NCBI RefSeq assembly: GCF_020616515.1
Contig: NZ_CP085135.1
Span: forward strand, 1,116,001-1,180,000
Direction of reading: 5' to 3'
From: Mesorhizobium sp. PAMC28654
GTDB lineage: Bacteria > Pseudomonadota > Alphaproteobacteria > Rhizobiales > Rhizobiaceae
Length of the DNA stretch: 64,000 nucleotides
Below are positions 38,694 through 49,147 of the stretch, one piece after another; within the stretch, counting starts at the first letter, position 1; each line of letters opens with the position of its first letter. Position numbers and translations under genes: made by a program. The notes below the pieces were generated by a model. It made no database searches, was not told the origin of the DNA, and saw only the letters and a list, made by a program, of their open reading frames with translations.

Positions 38694-39485
38694 TTAGCCC
38701 TTGAGCGCTTCAAGCAAACTTACGGCAGCCATCATGTCGCGCTTGCGTGCGGATCGACGCGCGACAGCCTCCGCGTCCTGGCCCCATTGCTCGATCTGCC
38801 AGTCCTCATCGACATGGCCGGCGGCCCAGGCCGCTTCGGCATCGAGTTCGCCGAAATCGACCGCCAGCGCCAGCAGCGCCGAACCGGTCAGCGATGTCAT
38901 GACATGGATGGCGGCCAGCCGCGGAGGATCGGCACGCTGGGCAAGGTGAACGCCCAGAACGGCAATGCTCTCGCGCGGTTGCTCGACATGAATGATGCCT
39001 TCGGCAAGATTGAAGCGAGCGCCAAGCGTTGCGCGCGCCCAGTCGATGACCGGGTCCCAATGCTGGTTCTGCCGATCGACCAGCCCTTGCGGAGCGTCGG
39101 CCCTGTAGCAAAGCAGGTCGGACGAGGCAAAGCGCAGAATGTCCTCCAGCACCGCCTGCGGGTCGCTGGCGACACCGTCGATCGCCGTATTGACGAGGCG
39201 CATCACCGGCATCGTCACTGGATTGATCGTTTCGCCTTGCGCGGCGAACTCGCCGGCAACCAGCGTCGCGGCTTCCTCGGTCGGCAGCATCAATAGAGCC
39301 TTGCCAGGCGTACGCACCGGCTTGCCATCGAGATGTACCGCAAAGGCATCGTCAACTGGCTTGACCGAGGCGGTTTTGTAAAAACGCTTCGGCAGCGGTG
39401 TCTTCATCTGGATCTGGGCACGACGCACCGGATCAGGATCCGAAAGATATTTGCCTGCTTCAAGGTCGTTGAGGATATCACGCAT
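38694..39485 (-). CDS. ATP12 family F1-ATPase assembly chaperone
   Basis: The 263-residue protein matches ATP12: KRFYKTASVKPVDDAFAVHL, LDGKPVRTPGKALLMLPTEE, MPVMRLVNTAIDGV, DLLCYRADAPQGLVDRQNQH and WDPVIDWARATLG. ATP12 assists assembly of the F1 alpha subunit. It follows the EamA-like gene in the same direction with a 12-base gap, the common rhizobial arrangement. Confidence 0.93.
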   Translation of the reverse strand: MRDILNDLEAGKYLSDPDPVRRAQIQMKTPLPKRFYKTASVKPVDDAFAVHLDGKPVRTPGKALLMLPTEEAATLVAGEFAAQGETINPVTMPVMRLVNTAIDGVASDPQAVLEDILRFASSDLLCYRADAPQGLVDRQNQHWDPVIDWARATLGARFNLAEGIIHVEQPRESIAVLGVHLAQRADPPRLAAIHVMTSLTGSALLALAVDFGELDAEAAWAAGHVDEDWQIEQWGQDAEAVARRSARKRDMMAAVSLLEALKG

Positions 39486-39497
39486 AAAAGGTCTCTC

Positions 39498-40421
39498 TTA
39501 CACCGGCATCAGCTTGCGCTGGGGCCGGTTGACGATGATCAGGCCGGCGGCAATCAGGCCAAGCGCCACGAAGATGCGCACGCTCAGCGGTTCATTCAAG
39601 AACATGGCGCCGCACAGCACGCCGAAAACCGGCGACAGGAAGGTAAAGCTCGACAGGCCGGATGCCGGGTAGCGTCGCAGCAGCCAGAACCACAGCACGT
39701 AAGTGAAGGCGACGATGTAGACCGCCTGGAAAAGCAGCGCCAATGTCGGCAGCAAAGCGGGATCGCGAATCGGCGAACCCGCCAAGGGAATTACCAGCAG
39801 ACCGACGATTGCCGCCCCGGCAAGCTGATAGAGCAGCAGTTTTTCGGCGCTAGCCTCGACCAGCTTGGACCGCTTGATGAGGATGTTGGTCAAGGCCCAG
39901 AAGAATCCGGAGCCGAGGCTCAAGAGGTCACCGAACAACATGTCGCCACTGCCGCCAAGCTTGTCGGAAAAAACAGCGGCAAGGCCGGCAAAGGCCAGCA
40001 GCAGGCCGAGCAATTTGCGCATCGTTATCTGCTCGCCAAGCAGGAAGTGGCCACCGAGCAGCATCCAGAACGGCATTGTGTTGACCAGCAACGTGTTGCG
40101 GGCAACGGTCGTGTGTTCCAGGCCGACATAAAGGCAAAGGAACTCGATGCCAAAGAGCACGCCAACGGCAATACCGGCCAGAAGTGTCCCGTCGCGGGTA
40201 AATAGCGCTATGCCGCGCCACCGGCACCAGAGGAAGACGCAGAAACCGCCAATAGTCGACCGCGCGATCGACAGGAACACCGGGTCGTAGCCGGCATAGG
40301 AAATCTTGGCGGCGACATAGTTCAGCCCCCAGGAAAAGGTCAGGCCGACCATGATGGTGGCTGCGGCCATGTCGACCGAGTCGCGCCGGTCGAGCGTATC
40401 GGTAGCACCGCCCAAGCTCAC
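39498..40421 (-). CDS. EamA/DMT family transporter
   Basis: The membrane protein has ten predicted segments in two EamA repeats, including VGLTFSWGLNYVAAKISYAG and SLGSGFFWALTNILIKRSK. A GTG at 40421 overlaps the stop of the pseudouridine synthase gene (GTGA) and gives 307 residues. ATG at 40370 (MAAATIMVGL) would give 290 and fits the first membrane segment equally. The exported metabolite is unknown. Confidence 0.85.
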   Translation of the reverse strand: MSLGGATDTLDRRDSVDMAAATIMVGLTFSWGLNYVAAKISYAGYDPVFLSIARSTIGGFCVFLWCRWRGIALFTRDGTLLAGIAVGVLFGIEFLCLYVGLEHTTVARNTLLVNTMPFWMLLGGHFLLGEQITMRKLLGLLLAFAGLAAVFSDKLGGSGDMLFGDLLSLGSGFFWALTNILIKRSKLVEASAEKLLLYQLAGAAIVGLLVIPLAGSPIRDPALLPTLALLFQAVYIVAFTYVLWFWLLRRYPASGLSSFTFLSPVFGVLCGAMFLNEPLSVRIFVALGLIAAGLIIVNRPQRKLMPV

Positions 40422-41398
40422 TCCTCCGCGCTGGCGTCGTCGAAGCCGATCAGGTTCCAGCTCTGGCGCATATGCGGCGGCATCGGCGCGGTGACATCGA
40501 TGAAACCTTTGTCGGGATGCGGGATGACGATGCGGCGCGCGTGCAAATGCAAGCGGTTCTGCATGCCGCCTGGAAAATCCCAATTGGTGTCGGCCTCGAA
40601 ATATTTCGGGTCGCCGATGATCGGGCAGCCAATGTAGGCGGCATGGACGCGAAGCTGGTGCGTGCGGCCGGTATAGGGCTCCATCTCCAGCCAGGTCATG
40701 GTCTGCGCCGCCTGCTCGATGATGCGATAATAGGTAACGGCGTGGTCGGCACCCTTCTCGCCATGCTTGGCGACGCGCACCCGGTCGCCGTCGGGCGTCG
40801 GCTCCTTGATCAGCCAGGTCGAGATCTTGTCCTCGCGCTTGGGCGGCACGCCCTTGACCAGCGCCCAATAGGTCTTCTTGGTTTCGCGCGCGCGAAACGC
40901 CTCCGCGAGCTTCATCGCGGCAAGCCGGGTGCGCGCAACGACCAGCACGCCCGAGGTATCGCGGTCGAGCCGGTGAACGAGACGCGGCTTCTCGCCCTTC
41001 TTGTTGCGCCAGGCTTCCAGCATGTCGTCGACATTGCGGGTGACACCGGAGCCACCTTGCACCGCCAGCCCTGCCGGCTTGTTGAACACAAAGACTTTTG
41101 GATCCTCATGGATCAGCATTTTTGCCAGAACGTCGGCATCGCCTTGGTTGCGGATCGAGTGGCCGGTAAGGGCGCTTTCACCCTTCTTGTCCACTTCCAG
41201 TGGTGGCACACGCACCATCTGGCCTGGCTCGACGCGCGTATCGGCCTTGACCCGGCCGCCATCGACGCGGATCTGGCCGGAGCGCAGCAGCTTCTGAAGG
41301 TGTCCAAAGCCAAGGCCCGGAAAATGGGTCTTGAACCAGCGATCGAGCCGCATGCCCGCTTCGCCGGCCTCCACTGTAATCTGTTCAACGCCTGCCAT
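40418..41398 (-). CDS. RluA-family 23S rRNA pseudouridine synthase
   Basis: The 326-residue enzyme has an N-terminal S4 RNA-binding domain (GMRLDRWFKTHFPGLGFGHL and QIRVDGGRVKADTRV). The catalytic motif HRLDRDTSGVLVVARTRLA is near residue 140, followed by MEPYTGRTHQLRVHAAYIG. It resembles RluC. The gene is coupled by overlap to the EamA gene and preceded by a palindromic repeat at 41421-41466. Confidence 0.92.
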   Translation of the reverse strand: MAGVEQITVEAGEAGMRLDRWFKTHFPGLGFGHLQKLLRSGQIRVDGGRVKADTRVEPGQMVRVPPLEVDKKGESALTGHSIRNQGDADVLAKMLIHEDPKVFVFNKPAGLAVQGGSGVTRNVDDMLEAWRNKKGEKPRLVHRLDRDTSGVLVVARTRLAAMKLAEAFRARETKKTYWALVKGVPPKREDKISTWLIKEPTPDGDRVRVAKHGEKGADHAVTYYRIIEQAAQTMTWLEMEPYTGRTHQLRVHAAYIGCPIIGDPKYFEADTNWDFPGGMQNRLHLHARRIVIPHPDKGFIDVTAPMPPHMRQSWNLIGFDDASAEE

Positions 41399-41420
41399 AG
41401 TCTCGCTTTACCCGTTTCAG

Positions 41421-41466
41421 GCGCATGACACGAAAACGGAATCGGTTTTCGAAGGGGATCGTGCGC
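41421..41466. repeat. RIME-like intergenic palindrome
   Basis: GCGCATGA at one side and a related GTGCGC at the other enclose CGAAAAC-GGAAT-CGGTTTTCG. This resembles the short palindromic intergenic elements (RIME type) scattered in rhizobial genomes. It lies between the pseudouridine synthase and crcB genes. It may fold in RNA. Confidence 0.55.
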
Positions 41467-41537
41467 AAGATCAAATTTTCCATAGCGCCACCGGCGCGTC
41501 CCGAGGGATGCGCGGCGCCATTAGCGCGGCAATAGCA

Positions 41538-41908
41538 CTAAGGCAGGCTTCTTGCGAGCCAAAGACCCAGAAAGAGTGCAATCATCGCCCCAATGACGCT
41601 TGCAAGCGCATAACCAAGGGCAGGTAGGGCCGATCCGCGCTCCCACAAAGTCGCGAAATCCAGCGAGAAAGCGGAAAAAGTGGTGAAACCGCCAAAGATG
41701 CCGGTGGCTACGAACAGCCTAAGCTCACTCGATCCGCCGCGCCGCACCAGCATTGCGATGAACAGCCCCATGGCGAAGGAGCCGACGATGTTGATCGCCA
41801 TCGTGCCCCAGGGAAAATTCGGGCCGACAAGGCGCAGTGCGCCCATGTTTGTGAGGTGACGTATTCCGGCGCCAATGCACCCACGACGACGAGAAGAAGA
41901 TTGAGCAT
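41538..41908 (-). pseudogene. crcB: fluoride channel CrcB, frameshifted near the N-terminus
   Basis: From ATG 41908 the product starts MLNLLLVVVGA, but the frame then turns to noise. The CrcB sequence IGAGIRHLTNMGALRLVG and WGTMAINIVGSFAMGLFIAM continues one frame over, to 41538. A single base seems missing near 41875 (GGTGCATTGG, where GGTGCAATTGG would keep frame). The conserved G(F)xGGxTTFSAFSL region is intact (ATGIFGGFTTFSAFSLDFA). The ATG at 41846 would skip the first membrane helix. A sequencing error is possible. Confidence 0.75.
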
Positions 41909-41959
41909 CGTCGTTTACTGCCTTGGGTGCGCGCGCCGGTCAATCCCTTGGCTGGGCGG

Positions 41960-42316
41960 CTAAGCCGGCGGCACTGCGCAGACAGTGGAGCGCGTCAGGA
42001 ACCGCCTCTCGCGGCCGTTGTCGAGCGAGAACATGCCGCCCCTGCCCGGCACCACGTCGATAATGAGATCGGTGTGTTTCCACACCTCGTATTGCGAGCT
42101 GCTGATATAGACCGGCGTCTCGCCAATTTCGCCGAGCATGACATCATTGTCGCCTACGATGAAATCACCCTGCGGGTAGCACATCGGCGAAGAACCGTCA
42201 CAGCAGCCGCCTGACTGATGAAACAGAACTGGACCATGGTCGGCGATGATTTCAGCCAGGAACGCTTTGGCTTCCGGCGTGGCCGAGACTTTCCCAAGCG
42301 AAACCTTGTCGAGCAT
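41960..42316 (-). CDS. DUF779 family protein
   Basis: The 118-residue protein has the DUF779 pattern: PVLFHQSGGCCDGSSPMCYP, YISSSQYEVWKHTDLIIDVV and GRGGMFSLDNGRERRFLTRS, with clustered Cys that may bind metal. The family is found beside acetaldehyde or alcohol-linked aldehyde dehydrogenase genes. It is 118 bases downstream of the dehydrogenase, same strand, so it is probably in the same operon. Confidence 0.9.
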   Translation of the reverse strand: MLDKVSLGKVSATPEAKAFLAEIIADHGPVLFHQSGGCCDGSSPMCYPQGDFIVGDNDVMLGEIGETPVYISSSQYEVWKHTDLIIDVVPGRGGMFSLDNGRERRFLTRSTVCAVPPA

Positions 42317-42434
42317 GGCATTCCTCCGTCATCAAGCGGCCGGGGCGCGGCGGAACGGCCGCGCCCCTTTGCGGTTACGCATGAACCTGCCCTTGGATAT
42401 CCAGTCCAGGATCATGCGCAGCCCTGGGGGGCTC

Positions 42435-43952
<1,518 letters not shown>

Positions 43953-44094
43953 CGTCTTCCTCCCAAGAAGCAGCGCCACGGGATGTGGCGCGTCGATGGC
44001 AAGAGTTGCGGATGGGGTGGGGTTTGTCAGCCCTAGCCCACCATTCGCCGACGCTAACTGTCGCAGATCTGCGACAGCCGCGAGCCCCGAAGGC

Positions 44095-45063
44095 TCAGTG
44101 CGGACGGCGAATGCCGAAACGAGCGAGCTTGCGGTGCAAGGTCGCCCGCGAAATTCCAAGACTGCTGGCAGCCGCCGAAACATTGCCCTCGGCGCGCGCA
44201 ATGGCGCGCTGGACCACGCCGCGCTCCGCCTCGTCCAAGTCTTCGGCAGTGTTGACCGAGCCGCCGAGGATGTCGGCGGCCGGCAGTCCCCTGGCCAGGA
44301 TCTGTTGGGTGATGCCCAGTGCAAGGCGCGCCGACCGGGTCGCGCCGATCACAAGGTCGTCAGCATCGACCGCGATCAATGCACCAGCGCTGCGCTCGGC
44401 CACCGGCGCCAGCAGGATACGAGCGCTGGAAAACGCCAGGCGGAAATTCTCGGCCTCGATGCGGCGCGCCGCATCGCCTACCGCCATGGCGATCAGGTTG
44501 ACGAAACCTTCGGTCAGGTCCGACCGGCATGACGATACATCGAGCGCGGCCGCCAGGGTGCCTTCATGATCGTAGATCGGCGAGGTCGTGCAGCTGAGCA
44601 GCGTGTTGCGCGAAAAGAAATGCTGGTCGCGATGAATGGTGAGCGCACGCTGGTCGGCCAGACACGTGCCGATGCCGTTGGTTCCCTCGGAGTCCTCACT
44701 CCATACCGTGCCTGTCCACAGGCCCCATTCGTCGAATGTACCATCATCCGCGACGGCGCCGCGGCGTTCGACCGGGATGCCTTCGCGATCGGCCAGAAGC
44801 ACGCAACAACCGATGCCGCCGACGGCCAGATAAAGGCGGTCGAGACTCGCATCGGCGGCGCGCAGCAATGGCTCTATGCGTTGCCGAGCCTCGCTCAGCT
44901 CGCCTTCGGTCAGGCGTCGCGGAGCCTTGCGCTCGGCCGGATCAAGACCGTGCAATGACAGCGAACGCCGCCAGGAAGCGACCAATGCCGAGCGCGCGGC
45001 ATCGCTCGTGGCTATGGCTGCCTGAACGACATCCGCGTGATGAGTGGCAGATTGTCCGTTCAC
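44095..45063 (-). CDS. AcoR-like regulator without AAA+ domain
   Basis: The 322-residue protein starts with the AcoR-type N-terminal segment ([20 protein letters not shown]). A GAF-like domain follows ([40 protein letters not shown]), and it ends in a Fis-type HTH ([20 protein letters not shown]). The sigma-54 AAA+ ATPase domain present in full AcoR is absent, so it cannot act as a normal bacterial enhancer-binding protein. It precedes the aldehyde dehydrogenase gene and likely regulates it. Confidence 0.88.
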   Translation of the reverse strand: MNGQSATHHADVVQAAIATSDAARSALVASWRRSLSLHGLDPAERKAPRRLTEGELSEARQRIEPLLRAADASLDRLYLAVGGIGCCVLLADREGIPVERRGAVADDGTFDEWGLWTGTVWSEDSEGTNGIGTCLADQRALTIHRDQHFFSRNTLLSCTTSPIYDHEGTLAAALDVSSCRSDLTEGFVNLIAMAVGDAARRIEAENFRLAFSSARILLAPVAERSAGALIAVDADDLVIGATRSARLALGITQQILARGLPAADILGGSVNTAEDLDEAERGVVQRAIARAEGNVSAAASSLGISRATLHRKLARFGIRRPH

Positions 45064-45232
45064 CTTATCCTCCCAAGGTGAATGCCGCGCCCATTTCCGC
45101 AGCGTTATATCTGCGAAAACATATCCGTCAGTCGAGTTCTAGAGGATCACTGACCGATGCCGCTATAGGACGATGGTCCAAGAGCGGGCCAAAACGCACC
45201 CGCTCCCGGTATCTTGGAAGGCCGCGTAGAGA

Positions 45233-46063
45233 TCAGGTCGTTCCGACTTTCTTCGGCTTGCTCGAGCCAATCATCTTCCAATTCTTGTAGAACATCGAGT
45301 TGATGCGCTCGACGCTGACCGAGACAACCGCGAGCATGCCGGCGATGAGCCCAGGAACCGGGGACGGCCTGATAATGTCCATGAACACACAATAGCGGCG
45401 TCCGTCAAATTCGTTGACCGAGCGATGCAGCAGCGTGTCGTCGAAGATGAACAGCGGATTGTCGTACCAGTAGTTCTTGACATTGCCGCATTCGACGAAG
45501 ATTTCCGATTTGACCGGAACGAGGTTGTAGAGAATGCGCAGGCTGAGCCGCAGCGGCCCGAAGTGCCAGGACGTCGATTCGCGCTTGCTGAAAACGGAAA
45601 CGGCAATGGTCTTGATGTATTTGAAATCCTTGTTGAATTCGGCGACATTGTCGATCTTGTGCTTGCCGTACCATTGGTAGACATACATACCGCGCCGACC
45701 GGCGCCGAAATTGGCATCGATGTCGGCGATGATCTCGTCCTTGCGCGCCTTGAAGATGTCCAGGACCTCATTGACCTCGCGCTGATAGTCGGCGGGAAAC
45801 TGCTCCAGCTTCCAGACACCCGGATTTCTGTAGCACAGGAGGTCAACCAGCAGATTGAATGGTGAAAGCAGCCAGGTGAAGATACCGTTGCCCAGGAAAT
45901 AGCCGCTGAACAGCGACAAATCCCTGCGATCATTGCGCAGCACATCGATGAGGCCGAGGACGATGAAAACCGCCGTCACGATTGGGATGAAATAGAAGCC
46001 AAGAGCAAGAAGCGGGATGGCAATGGCGAATTTGCGAAGGGATTTGCGAAGGTTTTTTGTCAT
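45233..46063 (-). CDS. aspartyl/asparaginyl beta-hydroxylase (LpxO-like)
   Basis: The 276-residue protein has two N-terminal membrane segments (AIPLLALGFYFIPIVTAVFI; FSGYFLGNGIFTWLLSPFN). An Fe(II)/2-oxoglutarate oxygenase domain follows, with STSWHFGPLRLSLRILYNLV, DDTLLHRSVNEFDGRRYCVF (His and Arg) and a last hydrophobic segment. LpxO-type enzymes hydroxylate fatty acids of lipid A; that substrate is inferred from membrane topology only. The start at 46063 is chosen because it begins MTKNLRKSLRKF, typical of the family. Confidence 0.85.
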   Translation of the reverse strand: MTKNLRKSLRKFAIAIPLLALGFYFIPIVTAVFIVLGLIDVLRNDRRDLSLFSGYFLGNGIFTWLLSPFNLLVDLLCYRNPGVWKLEQFPADYQREVNEVLDIFKARKDEIIADIDANFGAGRRGMYVYQWYGKHKIDNVAEFNKDFKYIKTIAVSVFSKRESTSWHFGPLRLSLRILYNLVPVKSEIFVECGNVKNYWYDNPLFIFDDTLLHRSVNEFDGRRYCVFMDIIRPSPVPGLIAGMLAVVSVSVERINSMFYKNWKMIGSSKPKKVGTT

Positions 46064-47109
46064 TTTTCCACGCGCGGAGCGCGATCCTGTTGCGAATGAG
46101 GTGTGCCAAATCACGGCACCAACCACCGCCCGGCCGTGCGCCTTGATAAGGTTTTTTGGGTCGCCGCACAACGGCCACGGCATTGTGGCCTTGCGGCTGC
46201 CTGGTGGAACTCGCCGGACAATCAATGCACCGCCCGTGAAGCAGCGTATCAATTTCATAGAGCGCTTCAATGTGACCTGCTTGGACAATGGATTTACGCA
46301 GCGCGCGAAGCGTCAGAATTGTCGCCTCGAGTGTGTCTTTGACGTTCGCAGGTTCCGACACGGCGGTGTCCCCTGGGACGTCAAAACACGGCCGCGGCGA
46401 CATGGTTCCACCAGGAGCGCTTCCCTCGCGAAAGGCCGCGAGGCCGCAGGTGAGGCGTTTCATGAAATGGCCATCAGGACATCGAGCGCGCATCAAGCAG
46501 CAGTGCTTTCAACATTGGCGCTCACGATTCGCGCGGAATTGTCCTCTCCTCACTCGGCACGCGATACTGCAGTTCTGCTTCCCCAACGGCATACTCTTGC
46601 AATCGGGCGCGAGTCTCAGGCGCCGCAATGCTCGACAGCATGAACCGTCAAATCGCGCAGCCTGTTACACGCTATTCGGAGCCTAGGTCGGGCGTATCGA
46701 GTCTGGCACGTCTTATTCCGCTACGCGACGCTGCGGCGTGGGCTTTCTGGAATATCGCCCACAAATTCATGGCGTCATCGGGACAACTCTCCCCAAGCCG
46801 AATGGATTTGCGTCAGAGATTGATGACGCTCGCAATGTCGATCATCATAGGGAAACTCCGATCTACTCTCTCTGCAGCCGCTGGAAAGAAGGCCTGCCGT
46901 GAGCATACCGGCAGTAGGCTCACGGTATTCCAAGCAAAGGCGCCGGGGATTCTGACTGTCGCAAGCGATGCAATCCAAGATTTCTGTCCCCTGCCCTCTA
47001 CTCGCAGGTCGAGGCGATGGCAGCCCGTTGTCCTGACCGCCGAAAGAGCGCGAGGAGCTCGCCATGGTTCGTGCGCGCGGCTCTCGTCTAGACGCGTTTC
47101 CCGAATCCG
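46064..47109. other. gene-poor stretch
   Basis: About 1 kb with no convincing gene. One minus-strand frame around 46200-46370 contains a coherent helix (VKDTLEATILTLRALRKSIV, then QAGHIEALYEIDTLLHGR) and might be a small gene with a GTG start near 46360. It has no clear ribosome-binding site. Other frames look like shadows. Confidence 0.4.
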
Positions 47110-47577
47110 CTACCTGATGTCAGCCGCCCACTTGGGATCCGTGGCCAAAACTGGTTTGGCTTTTCGCAGATGACCGTCTAGCTCCAGGTGAAGTTCATGC
47201 AATCCGCCGTCGCGGCTGCGCCCAAGAATCTCAAAGTGCTTGGGTTTGCGCCTTGGCTCTCCTAGAACGGCATATCCTTTGGCCTCGGCCTCTCTTATTG
47301 CGGCGTTCGGCTCAGCCTGAATATCGCTGTCGTGATGTTCCTTGTGGTGGATCGCGATCGTCTCGCCGTCTTCCTTTGCATAGTGCTCCACCTTCAGTTC
47401 CGAGGGTTTCATCTCCCCGGAAAGCGTGACGCGGTCCCCGATCTTCAGGGCAATCATTTCCGCTCCTTTTGGCGTTAGGTCGGCGGGGATTCGACCGCAG
47501 CCTGTCTCGACCACGAACCGGTGGGCGAAGATATCTGTGATGGTTCCCGTAACGATTAGGGCATCATGGTGAGGCAT
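47110..47577 (-). CDS. OB-fold-like hypothetical protein
   Basis: The 155-residue protein opens with ALIVTGTITDIFAHRFVVET and KIGDRVTLSGEMKPSELKVE, which looks like an OB-fold. A His- and Asp-rich middle (IAIHHKEHHDSDIQAE) and a basic tail follow. AAGGAA precedes the ATG by six bases. Its first half is like that of the membrane protein at 47834-48349 (VKGKVAEIFGNKFVIDDGSG), which suggests related nucleic-acid or ligand-binding folds. Function unknown. Confidence 0.7.
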   Translation of the reverse strand: MPHHDALIVTGTITDIFAHRFVVETGCGRIPADLTPKGAEMIALKIGDRVTLSGEMKPSELKVEHYAKEDGETIAIHHKEHHDSDIQAEPNAAIREAEAKGYAVLGEPRRKPKHFEILGRSRDGGLHELHLELDGHLRKAKPVLATDPKWAADIR

Positions 47578-47652
47578 GTTTCGTTCCTTAAGTGGGGCCA
47601 GTATCGATCAACAGGCTGGCTGATATAGAGTTTGCTAATTGAGAGGATTCGG

Positions 47653-47805
47653 TCATGCCCATCGGGCACGATCGGTAATGTAATTGGCCTGATTTCTTGC
47701 CGGCCCGAGGACGGCCGCTGATTGGCGGCCGTCCTCCTGCATCTGGGCGAAGACAGCAGGGGCTGTGAGCGTCAGCGCAAGGCCGGCGAGGAGGAGCTTC
47801 TTTAT
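47653..47805 (-). CDS. small secreted peptide with apparent ATA start
   Basis: The 50-codon frame encodes KKLLLAGLALTLTAPAVFA, a convincing signal peptide with an AVFA/Q cleavage site, then a mature part of about 30 residues ending NQANYITDRARWA. A strong GGAAGGA ribosome-binding site lies 7 bases upstream of an ATA codon, where ATG is expected, and no other start codon is nearby. Either AUA is used or an ATG was mutated. It follows the OB-fold membrane protein by 28 bases. Confidence 0.5.
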   Translation of the reverse strand: MKKLLLAGLALTLTAPAVFAQMQEDGRQSAAVLGPARNQANYITDRARWA

Positions 47806-47833
47806 TTCTGTTTCCTTCCTGGCTTGGGGAATG

Positions 47834-48349
47834 TTAGCCGGGCCTGCCCGGAGCAACGATTTCGACGCCTGGACGATGCAGGCGGTCGAGCAGGCCGCGC
47901 GGACCTGGGCGGGGCGGCTTGAGGCTTTCGGCGCGGCCGTCGGCATGGACAAGAAGATCGCCATGGATAAAGCCGTCGTCGAAATGACCTTGCACCGTCA
48001 GTGCTTCGCCGGCTTTGACGAGGTTACCGCCTTCGCCGCTTGGGCCTGTTTCGACGAGCGCCCGGCCGCTGCCATCGTCGATGACAAACTTGTTGCCGAA
48101 TATCTCCGCGACCTTGCCCTTGACGGCGACGACGCTGTAGGGCGCCAACGAGGCAATGGTGCTGGGCTGCATGAGCATGACGCTGTCGCGGGGTGCTGCG
48201 AACATCGTTGCCCCGGCACCGGCAACAAGCCCGGCCACGAGAAGCCCGGCGGCAAAAACGCCGGTCAGATAGGGCCTGCGTGCCTGGTGGCTTTGCGGGG
48301 TTGGTCCGGCCTGAGCCGGGGTATCGGGAGTTTCTGAGGTATCGGTCAT
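47834..48349 (-). CDS. membrane-anchored OB-fold-like protein
   Basis: The 171-residue product has a cytoplasmic tail, one membrane segment (GVFAAGLLVAGLVAGAGATM) and a periplasmic domain with VVAVKGKVAEIFGNKFVIDD and LTVQGHFDDGFIHGDLLVHA, an OB-like pattern. It is divergent from the two-component genes, sharing a 132-base promoter region, and may be their target or sensor partner. ATG at 48349 is chosen; upstream codons overlap the promoter region. Confidence 0.75.
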   Translation of the reverse strand: MTDTSETPDTPAQAGPTPQSHQARRPYLTGVFAAGLLVAGLVAGAGATMFAAPRDSVMLMQPSTIASLAPYSVVAVKGKVAEIFGNKFVIDDGSGRALVETGPSGEGGNLVKAGEALTVQGHFDDGFIHGDLLVHADGRAESLKPPRPGPRGLLDRLHRPGVEIVAPGRPG

Positions 48350-48424
48350 CCTGGTCACCTTCCGTGTTACGGTTGAATGCGACTGTACTAACCGGCCGGC
48401 AGGAACCCAGCCTGAACCGGGCCG

Positions 48425-48436
48425 TTCAGTTTCAGT
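48425..48436. promoter_or_regulatory. tandem TTCAGT repeat in divergent promoter
   Basis: TTCAGTTTCAGT followed by TAAG lies 46 bases upstream of the response regulator ATG, with a CCTGAACC inverted partner 7 bases before. Direct hexamer repeats are the usual binding sites of OmpR/PhoP-type regulators, so this may be an autoregulatory site. Confidence 0.4.
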
Positions 48437-48481
48437 TAAGCCGGCAGGCATAGGAGCCGACCCTGAAACGAGGCCGACGCA

Positions 48482-49147
48482 ATGAAGGTGCTGCTCGTCG
48501 AAGACGATGAATCGATCGCCAGCCAGCTGGCCGAGGCGTTGCGGGGCGAAAACTTCGTCGTTGATATCGCCGCGAATGGTGAGGATGGTCAGCATCTCGG
48601 CGACACCGGCGCCTATGATGTCGCTGTTCTCGATCTCGGCTTGCCCAAGATCGACGGCAAGGCTGTGCTCAAGGCTTGGCGCGCGGCGGGACGCAGCTTA
48701 CCGGTGCTGATCCTGACGGCGCGGGATGGTTGGTCTGAAAAGGTCGAGGGGTTCAAGGCCGGCGCGGACGATTATCTGACCAAACCGTTCCGAACCGAGG
48801 AACTGATCATGCGGCTGCGCGCGCTTGTGCGACGCGCGGCCGGCCATGCGCAGGCCAGGATCATCTGCGGCCCGCTCGCCTTCGACGCGCAGCTTGGCAC
48901 TTTTGAGATCGACGGACTGCCGCTGAAATTGACCGGACTGGAATGGCGCGTGCTCTCCAGCCTGATGCTGCGCAAGGAAGTGGTGGTGACGCGCGCGGAC
49001 TTGCACGAACGTGTCTATGACGGAAATGCGGAGGTCGACTCGAATTCCCTGGAGGTGATCATTGCCCGGCTGCGGCGCAAGATCGGTCACCGCCATATCG
49101 AGACGGTTCGCGGTCTCGGCTACCGGTTGACGGCAGGCGAGGTATGA
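48482..49147 (+). CDS. OmpR-family response regulator
   Basis: The 221-residue protein has a receiver domain with acidic pocket VEDDES, phosphoacceptor Asp in DVAVLDLGLPKIDG, Thr in LILTARDG and Lys in DYLTKPF. A winged-helix domain follows (KLTGLEWRVLSSLMLRKEVV to HIETVRGLGYRL). It is most like PhoP/QseB regulators. Its stop overlaps the kinase start (ATGA). Confidence 0.95.
   Translation: MKVLLVEDDESIASQLAEALRGENFVVDIAANGEDGQHLGDTGAYDVAVLDLGLPKIDGKAVLKAWRAAGRSLPVLILTARDGWSEKVEGFKAGADDYLTKPFRTEELIMRLRALVRRAAGHAQARIICGPLAFDAQLGTFEIDGLPLKLTGLEWRVLSSLMLRKEVVVTRADLHERVYDGNAEVDSNSLEVIIARLRRKIGHRHIETVRGLGYRLTAGEV

Noticed and set aside
41909..41960. Fluoride riboswitch upstream of crcB
   Set aside because: The short leader does not show the conserved GGNGAUGG-type core; it is too short before the DUF779 gene end.
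46628..47173. 181-codon plus-strand frame
   Set aside because: Ser/Arg-rich with no motif, and it overlaps the 3' end of the better-supported OB-fold gene.
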